64,000 nt of DNA. It comes from Euborellia annulipes (taxonomy: Eukaryota > Arthropoda > Insecta > Dermaptera > Anisolabididae). Below, in pieces: positions 55,626-64,000 of this stretch. Below the pieces are notes generated by a model, which worked only from the letters and a program-made list of their open reading frames with translations, was not told the DNA's origin and did no database searches. A program made the translations under genes and the position numbers. The stretch lies in the NCBI GenBank assembly GCA_023213315.1, contig JAKCPI010000986.1, forward strand, positions 62,001-126,000. The letters are read 5' to 3'. Within the stretch, counting starts at the first letter, position 1, and each line of letters starts with the position of its first letter.

Positions 55626-56549
55626 CGGGGGTGATTGTTGATATTAACATATACAGTACTTCTCAGCTCTCAGAATGAGAGAGTAGGCTGATTGTCGATT
55701 AAATTTATATAAGCCTTTTGAATGCTTATTTCTGATCAGGGGTGGATTTAGGCATTTTCTGCCCCTAAACTTGTCCCTCCTCGACAAACCTGAGAAACAT
55801 CCTAACACGGCGGACGTCTGATTACTCATAACTTTTCAACATCACTTTTCAGTTAGACATACTAATTCTATGGGGTTTGTATTCAATTTATTCGCTTATA
55901 AGCAGTTTTTTCACAAATTGCTGCCCCTAAAGTTTTCCGTCCCAGACGCGCACCTAGTTCGACTCTTCGGAAATACGCCCCTCTTTCTGATGTAAAAAAT
56001 CCTTATCTATTAGTTATATCTAAAACATTTATTGTTGATTTAGAATTTCGATAAAAAAAAAACGTTTTTGCTTCTGTCATTTTCAGATCATATAATAAAA
56101 ATTATTCTAGCTATCTATCTCTTAAATAGAAACTTTTTTAGACGTCTTTCAATATTTACTTGAACCGATTTTGAGTATATTAGACAGATCTCTTAAAGCC
56201 TTCTTGGCTATAAATTTTATCCAAACATTCTTTATGTTTTATCAAATGTGGCAGTGAATGCCAATTCTCTATCAGAAATTTATATCCAAACAAAAGGAAA
56301 GAGACTTGAAGACATGTATACATACGTATATTTATATCCTGTAGTGCTAGTATATGGATTAAATTTAGATGCAATTTTGAAAAATAAAAAAAAAAATTTG
56401 GCCAGGGGCCATTTGGATTATTCTCTAGAAATTTAAATCAAGCCTATTGGTGGTAGCTTTATATTTACGTCTCTTTCTATTTAAGAGCAAATGGTTATAT
56501 AAACGAAAGTGCTATCAAAATTTGTTTGAAATTAAACCAGAGCTGGCGA

Positions 56550-56869
56550 GGCGTCAGGCCTATAAGGCCCCATGATCATTTTACAAATTTAAAATGGTAA
56601 AATGGCGGCGTTGGAGGTGCGGGGAGGGAAATTAAAAATATCCGCCCTTCCTATCCCTCGGGTCGTTCATTATGCGCGTTCAGAGGGGGCGGGCGTTGGT
56701 ACGAAGGGCGTGTCTTAAGGGCATAAGCCCCGCCTATATGAGAGGGCGGAACATTGGTGGCCACCGTCTGAATCCTTTTGACACGTGCCTCTGCCCCACA
56801 CGGGCCCATCAGTTGCTCACTTAACATGTGCTAGAGTGGACATAGTTAGGAGACTATACAATGTGAACG
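56550..56869 (+). promoter_or_regulatory. GC-rich promoter region with GC boxes
   Basis: A block of clearly higher GC content and CpG frequency than the window average. It contains GAGGGGGCGGGCGTTGG, a second GC box on the other strand (CCCCGCC), TATATGAGAGGGCGG, an inverted CCAAT (CATTGGTGG near 56750) and CACGTG-like GACACGTGCC. It runs straight into the ATG at 56870. Confidence 0.6.
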
Positions 56870-58348
56870 ATGGAACAATTAACGCAATTCGTCAGTAAAT
56901 CGTTTGATACTAGCGGACGTTGCCCTTCAAGGACGGCGATGACAGAGTCCCCGGCGCCGGCGCGCGGTTGGCCCGCTAGTCCTCGCAGTGATCATGATCA
57001 CCCTAGTGCAGGTCCAAGTAGTAGTGGCTCCAATTCACCCATTTTGGACCCGGATGATTCGAGTTCTTGTCCCGGTGAGAGCACACCCACTAACACCAAT
57101 ACGAGCAATGTATCTACTAGCACGGGGAGTTTGGCGACGACGGCCGTCGGGCATAAACCTACAGCTGCTAGTTTTCTACTTGCCAAATTAGAAGAAGCCG
57201 AATCCAAGCACGGTAGGACTTCGTGTACTATAAAACACTCTTGATCGAAATAGCAATTTTTTAATAATTTAAAATTTTTAGTAACACAGATAATAACTTT
57301 CCAAATTCAATTAGAATAACAGAACGTGGGATGGAAACATATCGCATCCATTAAAATTAATTTTTTTGATGGATCTTCTTAAATTGAGGCTCTGATGATG
57401 TCTTATAAGACGAAACTTAACAGCGCACGCATCAAGTTGGGCAAAAAATTTAATAAAATAATAAGATAAAATTTTTGTCTTATTTACGTATATATATATC
57501 AAAATTTTCATGCTGTGTAACCTGGAAACTGTATTTTTACATTAGAGAAGCAGATGAATTTTCAAAAATCGGATATACTGTAAGTCAAAAACTGTTGACA
57601 CATTCGATATTCTCCTTTGGTTTTTTGCTTGTTTTATCTTATTATTTTAATTAAAAATTTATCTGTCATGAAAAGAACAGAGTCGTAAACTGAATTTAGG
57701 CTATATAAATAAGAAAAAAATATTTTATTTATTTTTTTTGAATAGGGCCTTTTTAGTAGTAGTTAGTGAGTATGAAACGTTGGAATAAGAATAATATTTT
57801 TCACCTCACTGCGCTATCTTCAACATCTCTATAATAAAAATATTTTAATTTTTCGAAAGGTAAAAATACTGTAATATATTAATTAGAAAAACAGAATAAA
57901 TAACATTTACGGGGATGATAAGCTATTTTACTCTCATATTAGGAGATTTTATCTTTTTTCTTTTCTAAAAAAAGACAAAAATTTGTTATTTTTTCTTAAA
58001 GTAGCAAACAAATATTTATAATTATTTTATTTCTATTTCCTGGGCATGTCAAAGAGGTAGAGATCTCATCTCTTCTAATAGAGAACTATAACAGGTTCGT
58101 TTCCCAATCAGTGCGATGATATTTTTCTAAATTATAATGGACACTAATTAATTTAGAAAAATAGGGATACCGAAAAAACCTTAAAAAAAAAAAACATTTT
58201 TTACTTTCTCTTGCCCTATTTTAATAAAAAATTTCAATTTCTTCGGGAAGGGTAGCAAATTTCTAAGAATTCATCAGAATATCAAGAGTCGCGGGAGCGA
58301 CTCGTCGCCGAGCATGTGAAAAGCAAAAGAAAGCAAAGAAACTCTTAA
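56870..58348 (+). CDS. unrecognised Ser/Pro/Thr-rich protein, 5' part or small two-exon gene
   Basis: Exon 1 is 56870-57212: 114 codons with high GC and CpG, ending at a donor GTAGGA (phase 1). It starts MEQLTQFVSKSFDTSG, has a long Ser/Pro/Thr/Asn-rich disordered stretch (residues about 18-95), then a helix-like TAASFLLAKLEEAESKH. The simplest continuation is an acceptor after TTCATCAG with exon 58278-58348 (YQESRERLVAEHVKSKRK.., stop TAA), phase compatible, giving 137 aa with a basic C-terminus. That second exon is tentative: the local GC peak supports it, but the pyrimidine tract is weak and a near inverted repeat (GAGCGACTCGTCG / GACGAGTCGTC) overlaps it. The gene may instead continue beyond the window. 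A developmental transcription regulator is a guess from layout, not from a domain. Confidence 0.55.
57250..58270. other. AT-rich non-coding, probable intron
   Basis: Follows the donor at 57213. It holds AT-rich sequence and one decayed fold-back-family motif on the minus strand near 57777-57835 (TTGAAGATAGCGCAG and, further on, AACGTTTCATACTC). No other exon is recognised. Confidence 0.4.
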
Positions 58349-59078
58349 TACTACCATTTAGTTGACATTCCAATAGATGCCAATGGCCCATTGCATTTAG
58401 ATGGACGAGTCGTCCCTAGACTATATTATCAAGAATGATTTTAAATCCTTAATAAAAGATAGGGACGTGAAAAAATTTTTTTGAGAAACTTTTCTCTTTC
58501 TGGGCGAATATCTCAAAAAGGTTTTAAGATATCGGAGCCAAATTTTTTTTATATTAAACTAGAATAAATAAGGATTATTTTGAGCACGAATTCAAAAAAA
58601 AATTCCAGTGCCAAACAGAATGGCAGAGGCTCAAAGTTGAGATTTTGCCGATTTCGGAAGGTCAAAAGTTAGTCTCTTATTTTTCCTTTTTTTTTTTTTC
58701 TTTTTTTTTTTCTTTTTTTTCTTTTTTTTTTTTTTCATTCTTTTCTTCAATTTTCAAATTTTTAGACAAAGCTACAGGTTTCCCTGCTGGACCGATTAGG
58801 ATGAAATTTAAAATACAAATAGATACTATCAAAAACCCGATACCTTTGATATAAAATTTCATTTTGGATCAAAAGTGACTTTTTGAGAGGTATTCAAAAT
58901 TTCAAATTTGTCCTATCTTTAACATGGCGAAAAGACAATTCTAACTATTTTGCTCCCTGATGACGTCATCTAGGAACATATCTATTAATATTAGTAATTT
59001 TCATCCGTAATGGAACAAAAATTTTTTAGGATAGATCCATTCAGATAGAAATAGATTAACGTGATAAGAAGGAGTGCT
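58349..59078. other. non-coding, with a T-rich tract
   Basis: An imperfect inverted partner of 58298-58312 lies at 58402-58415. A long T/CT tract is at 58680-58737, followed by AAAGCTACAGGTTTCCCTGC, unclassified. No gene is supported. Confidence 0.35.
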
Positions 59079-59970
59079 ACCAACATAACAAAAATAAAAA
59101 ACCTAAAATTTTATAAAATTTGGTGAAATCCTATGTTTATCGTTTCGAATGAATACCAAACGAAGTATTTACATTCTTCCAACATAACAAAAATAAAAAA
59201 CCTAAAATTTTATAAAATTTGGTGAAATCCTATGTTTATCGTTTCGAATGAATACCAAACGAAGTATTTACATTCTACCAACATAACAAAAATAAAAAAT
59301 CTAAAATTTTATAAAATTTGGTGAAATCCTATGTTTATCGCTTCGAATGGATACCAAACGATGTATTTACATTCTACCAACATAACAAAAATAAAAAACC
59401 TAAAATTTTATAAAATTTGGTGAAATCCTATGTTTATCGCTTCGAATGGATACCAAACGATGTATTTACATTCTACCAACATAACAAAAATAAAAAACCT
59501 AAAATTTTATAAAATTTGGTGAAATCCTATGTTTATCGTTTCGAATGAATACCAAACGAAGTATTTACAATCTACCAACATAACAAAAATAAAAAACCTA
59601 AAATTTTATAAAATTTGGTGAAATCCTATGTTTATCGTTTCGAATGAATACCAAACGAAGTATTTACAATCTACCAACATAACAAAAATAAAAAACCTAA
59701 AATTTTATAAAATTTGGTGAAATCCTATGTTTATCGTTTCGAATGAATACCAAACGAAGTATTTACATTCTACCAACATAACAAAAATAAAAAACCTAAA
59801 ATTTTATAAAATTTGGTGAAATCCTATGTTTATCGTTTCGAATGAATACCAAACGAAGTATTTACAATCTACCAACATAACAAAAATAAAAAACCTAAAA
59901 TTTTATAAAATTTGGTAAAATCCTATGTTTATCGTTTCGAATGGATACCAAACGATGTATTTAATTTTTA
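59079..59970 (+). repeat. 99-bp minisatellite, nine copies
   Basis: Units begin CCAACATAACAAAAATAAAA at 59080, 59179, 59278, 59377, 59476, 59575, 59674, 59773 and 59872, so the period is exactly 99. Copies are almost identical. Copies 3 and 4 (and partly 9) share the variants GAATGGATACC and AAACGATG in place of GAATGAATACC and AAACGAAG. All three forward frames of the unit contain stops, so it is not a coding repeat. Confidence 0.95.
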
Positions 59971-60077
59971 CTGTTTGGAATGCATATTAAAAGATCTATT
60001 CATGGGATAACTTAATATTTAATAAACAAAAATTAATAAATAATATTTTCATGTAATATTTCACAAAAAGAAGTGAA

Positions 60078-60357
60078 ATCTCAGCCAAAAACATCGGAGA
60101 TGCAAAAGGGCGCCTCGCATTATTTTTGCCTAGGGTCGAGGTGAAATCAAAAAAATGCGCCTCGCTTTTCTGATTTATATAAAAGCGAGGATATATGAAA
60201 CAAATAAAATTCTGTAGGGGTTTTATTTAAGTGAAAATATTTCCTCGCTTTTATATAAATCAGAAAAGCGAGGCGCATTTTTTTGATTTCACCTCGACGC
60301 TAGGCAAAAATAATGCGAGGCGCCCCTTTTTGCATCTCCGATGTTTTTGGCTGAGAT
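60078..60357. repeat. near-perfect palindrome with about 115-nt arms
   Basis: Arms 60078-60191 and 60242-60357 are inverted copies, with only an indel or two, around a 50-nt spacer. Outer end ATCTCAGCCAAAAACATCGG, inner part GCGCCTCGCATTATTTTTGC and GCGAGGCGCATTTTTTTGAT. No flanking duplication is evident. It might be a MITE or a recent inverted duplication. Confidence 0.85.
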
Positions 60358-61008
60358 AAAAATATCTCAAATCAGGCCCTTAGCCTGAAAATTTTTTCAG
60401 GGAGGGGTCGGATGATCCAAGAGGAAATTCCCTTCCCTCTCCCTCCTCACAAATGAATAAATTTAAAAAAATATAAAATATTTCTTATAATTTCTAACAG
60501 TAGGCTATTTAAAATTTTAACACCATGTCTTTATTTATTAATATAATTTTTTTGGGATTTCGGGGTCGTGGGGATGTGGTGATCAAAAATGAAATTCACT
60601 TTCCCCTCTCTCTACTCAAATAAATAAATTAAAAAAAATATAAAATACAAGTTAATCGATCGCCATAACTCATACCTGTATAATGTTGAGATAGTACTAT
60701 GATTTACAATTAAGCCGTTTTTAAAAAAATTACAAAAAAATACTAGCAGTACTTTCACGTGACTTTTAATCAAAAATTAGGGTAACATTTTTTTTAGAGT
60801 AATTAACTTTATTGTCAAATTTGACTCGAAAAATTTTTTTCAGTTCCGTTGATTCGCACATGGACAAATGCAGAAACAATTTTTAAAAATTGATCATTAA
60901 TATGAAATTTTTAACCAAATTTATCAAATACCAACATATGGAAGTCATTATATTTTCTAGTTTTAAATTTTATTTGACCTTATTTTTATATGTGCAATTT
61001 TTTTTTTT

Positions 61009-61401
61009 AAGGTGCGCGTCTCGGAAAACCGTTAAAACACGATTGACTCGAGGCGGCACCAGATGGCGTTAGTGTTCCCCCATTAGAATACACGCAACTT
61101 GATCCATTTCATTCTAGACTTTCCAGCTAATTAATTAAAGGCAAAAAATTAATTATTCTTTAACACAATGATTACTAATTTAATTATCTACAACTTATAG
61201 AGCTCCTTTTTTTTAAATATCTTTTATTTAATGCGATTAATCTAAAAAATATTTTTTTTTTTTGAAAATCAAAAAAAAGGGCTTCTATAAGTTGTAGATA
61301 TTTTAAATAGCTTTAATTTAAAAAAAATTTGAGGTCGATAGCTTCTAAATTGTGGCCGCTGGAAAGTCCCAAAATTAGCACCCCGAGACGCGCACCTTAA
61401 A
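61009..61401. mobile_element. MITE with GGTGCGCGTCTCGG ends, flanked by TTAA
   Basis: The ends GGTGCGCGTCTCGG and CCGAGACGCGCACC are exact inverses, and TTAA is on both sides. The inside matches the copy at 51479-51876 in reverse orientation (GATTACTAATTTAATTATCT, GGCTTCTATAAGTTGTAGAT, GAGGTCGATAGCTTC). The target fits piggyBac; other TA-type families remain possible. Confidence 0.75.
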
Positions 61402-61604
61402 TAGTCAGAGTGGATCATTGATGGAAGCCCCTTTTGACTAAATACACCGCTATTTAAAATAAAACTTTGTTGTTGTTGACATACACTTGATAAATTAATT
61501 ATATTTATTCATGCATTTTATTATTTTTTTAAAAATATATCTCCTCCCCCTACCTCATGTCTGAGTCTTGAGGTGATGAAAAAGTCACTATTGATAGTCT
61601 TAAC

Positions 61605-61794
61605 CCCAACAGCACAGAATATTGCAGTAATGTTGCAGAAACATTGCGAATCTTGGCAACATTGCAGCGGCAATATTCCAAACTAGCAATATTGCTGTTT
61701 GAGCTGCAATATTGCATCAATGTTGCCGCAATATTGTCAACATTGAGCAAGATTGTCAACATTAAGCAAGATTGCAATATTCCGTGCTGTGTGG
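61605..61794. mobile_element. MITE built of GCAATATTGC palindromes, inserted in a SINE
   Basis: CCCCAACAGCACAGAATATTGC at the left and GCAATATTCCGTGCTGTGTG at the right are inverted ends. Inside, ATATTGC/GCAATAT and AACATTG/CAATGTT words repeat more than ten times. It is followed at once by a SINE copy (61795-61985) that has lost its head. Confidence 0.65.
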
Positions 61795-61985
61795 GTAAAG
61801 CCACGGGACCCGGGTTCAGATCCCAGACAGACTGATGAATATTTATTAAAATTATTTGGATACCAAAACGGTATAAATATAAATAAGCCTGGACCCGAAT
61901 ATATAGGCCTATCGTAAATAATATAATATAATTTAAAAGCTTATAAAGTCTAACAAGTAAGATGCTAAAAAGACTTGAGAAAAAA
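61795..61985 (+). mobile_element. SINE copy lacking its head
   Basis: GCCACGGGACCCGGGTTCAGATCCC gives the B-box region (longest quoted block broken by GGGTTCAGATCC), then TTATTTGGATACC-type body, GCCTGGACCCGAATAT and the TGCTAAAAAGACTTGAG tail. Diverged relative to 15617. Confidence 0.55.
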
Positions 61986-61999
61986 ATATGTCTTTTAAT

Positions 62000-63243
62000 T
62001 AACACTTATTAACACGTCTTTTTTTAAATGCAGAATAAAGCTTTTTAGGACATTTCATTAACATTAATCTACTTCAATAGATCTTTTATGACATTTCTCT
62101 TTAAAAATTAAATAATTATTCACAGAATAATTATAATTAACATTGACATCCACGAGACAAGTGGACCATTGGCGGAACGGACTATTTTTTAGATTTAATT
62201 GGATAAAATATATACAAGAGACGGGCAGTAGGCCTACTACCCGGTATTAATAAAACAGGGGATGGACACTAAGAATCATAATATGTACCCCTCCCCCACA
62301 AAAAAAAAAAACATTAAAAATCTAAAGCAAGGTTTTGTAAAAAAAGAAAACGGGCTGTTTAAATATTTTTTAAATTAATTTATAATAAAATATACTTTTT
62401 TTTTTAAACTCTACAGACAAACGGTAGATTAAAATAAATCTATCCTGTTAATACTGTAGTAACCTTTTAAGTTAATCTATTTTAATTTTATTTACATGTG
62501 TGTCTTGTTCTAGAAATATATCAAATTTTGCCATCGATATGAGTTTAAAAATAGAGCTTTAGGATTCAAAATATCAAATTACTTGTCTCTCTCTCTCTCT
62601 CTGTTCTTTTAGCTTCACAACAAGGCCAAAACCGGACAGACGACTTCCTAGGGCAGAGTTGGCAAGTTATTTACCTATGGTTAAATTAGCACGGTTTATT
62701 TACATGCGTAATTATTACCTTGTAAATAATTATAAAAATTCAACTGCCTGAAAAAACCAGATTATAAGCTTTTATTTCATGTTTGAATGTTTTAGGGCAT
62801 TGACGCTGTTGTTTTCTTTGTATTTAGTGAATAATCTAATCAAAATGTTAATAAAATAATTAAAAAATGAAATTCAAAATTTAAATATGGTAAACTAACC
62901 TCCAACTGTCATTTCATTTGTGAGTATTATTTATTATTTTCTCTAATTAATTAATATCAAATTATTAAATTATTTTCTTTTGTTTCAGATAAGGATCTAA
63001 ACATATGAAAAATTATTTTTAGAATATATATGGCCCGAAAAGAGGAATCTCGTCGGGCAATCCTCCATATATATGAATCTTCAAGATTTAAAAAAAATTC
63101 ACAAGTAATATTTGTTTTGGTTTCTTTAATATTAAAAGAATAGAAAATGAAGGAAAAACTATACCATTTAATTTTATCTTAATTTGATTTAAGAAAAAAA
63201 CAAAATTTGGATTAAAACATTTTAAAAGCATCTCATCTTATTT
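62000..63243. other. AT-rich non-coding
   Basis: No exon is supported. A (TC)n microsatellite lies at 62585-62602. The rest is AT-rich without a recognised repeat family. Confidence 0.35.
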
Positions 63244-63494
63244 GGACCCTGTTATGCAATGGTGTGTCAAAGACCAAACATCGAGTTTTGAGAAAATCAA
63301 CAATAAAGTTTTTTGTTTACATTGGATTATATATAATTTTTGTTGTCAATTGTGCAAGTAACATTAAATATAAATTTTTTTAGGACATATTTCATAAAAA
63401 ATACTATTAATTAAAGCATTTTAAACAATATTCCGCACTTAAGTCAATTTTTAATTTTTTTTGGCGCTTGACACACTATTGCATAACAGGGTCC
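63244..63494. mobile_element. MITE with GGACCCTGTTATGCAAT ends (251 bp)
   Basis: The ends GGACCCTGTTATGCAATGGT and the inverse of CTATTGCATAACAGGGTCC match over about 25 nt (TGTGTCAA follows on each side). A lone copy of one end is at 32852-32886. Neither flank shows a clear duplication, so the superfamily is left open. Confidence 0.7.
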
Positions 63495-63803
63495 TTTTAT
63501 GAATATAAAATTATCCAAAAAAAGAAAGATAAAATGTCAAATGAATATTGTTTATGTTTGAATTTGATGAATTTTATTTGAGATTCCTTTCTCGAGGGGT
63601 TCGCGCATGCGCACCTGAGTTATTTATATAAATTACAGTTATTTACGAGATTTTTGTAAATATCTGTAAAATCGTGTAAATAACCCAACCGTGACCTGTG
63701 GGGAGTCTGGGGGTATGGAATTTTTTTTTTGAAAATTATGCACTGAAATCTGCACTATCCTGAGACGTGAAAATCAAATTTAGCTTGATTTATAAGCTTT
63801 TTC

Positions 63804-64000
63804 AGGGGCGTATTTATAGGGGGCCGAGGGGGCCCGGGCCCCCCCCCGAAATTTCCCAAACACATATACATATATAGGTATATACAGACATCAGCGCAAC
63901 AAATTTTTCCGCAGGATGGACAACTTTGGTTTCGCAATAGAAAAAATGTTCCGCAAAAAATTTCGTGTGAAAAAAATATAGTTTCTTAAAAAAAAAAATT
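63804..64000 (+). mobile_element. hAT-like element, cut by the window end
   Basis: CAGGGGCGTATTTATAGGGG and the following GGCCCGGGCCCCCC, CACATATACATATATAGG and TTTTTCCGCAGGATGG match the element at 14133-14384. Only its left part is in the window. Confidence 0.75.

Noticed and set aside
58645..58862. Phe/Ser-rich or Lys-rich frames
   Set aside because: They come from a long T/CT tract.
59079..59970. CRISPR-like array
   Set aside because: Repeats are contiguous 99-bp units without unique spacers, in an animal genome.

Overview
This is an AT-rich animal nuclear window, most likely from an arthropod; a copepod-like crustacean is my guess and is not proven. It has intron-containing genes with GT-AG splicing and poly(A) signals, tRNA-derived SINEs, and a very high load of hAT-, Helitron-, Harbinger- and fold-back-type repeats. 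There are no bacterial features and no CRISPR array.

Gene part (about 1-25.2 kb). A single small first exon of an unknown gene sits at 876-953 (minus). A complete 8-exon DSCC1 homologue (sister-chromatid cohesion, CTF18-RFC subunit) lies at 1980-8629 (minus); I joined its exons by hand and every splice phase closes, giving 390 aa, or 399 aa from an upstream ATG. A complete 5-exon REXO2/oligoribonuclease homologue lies at 12766-20336 (plus), 236 aa, with all five DEDDh residues in place. Tail to tail with it, on the minus strand, are two unrecognised neighbours: a 467-aa Lys/Asn/Ser-rich protein (20636-22039) and a protein of about 980 aa (22096-25038, probably with a small upstream exon). The larger one carries a His-Gly array and nine degenerate Phe-Cys/Pro repeats. 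Only 56 nt separate the two reading frames, which raises the possibility of a dicistronic unit.

Repeat-rich part (about 25.2-56.5 kb). I see only one candidate first exon here (33610-33663, minus), a scrap of copia RNase H, many nested transposons and fold-backs, and several islands of higher-complexity, less AT-rich sequence. The islands could be regulatory elements of the gene that follows.

Right part (56.5-64 kb). A GC-rich promoter-like block leads into the first coding exon of an unrecognised Ser/Pro/Thr-rich protein at 56870 (plus), with a possible short second exon at 58278-58348. After it come a 9-copy 99-bp minisatellite, a long near-perfect palindrome, and further MITEs to the window end.

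The most striking structure outside genes is a recurring short motif, CTGANGA + hairpin + GAAACGTC, seen more than a dozen times, often once in each arm of a fold-back. It resembles the catalytic core of hammerhead ribozymes, with one extra nucleotide after CTGANGA. Penelope-like elements and retrozymes are known to carry such ribozymes. Several DNA transposons could be delimited to the base by 8-bp target duplications, including one hAT element nested inside another whose empty site is preserved elsewhere in the window.
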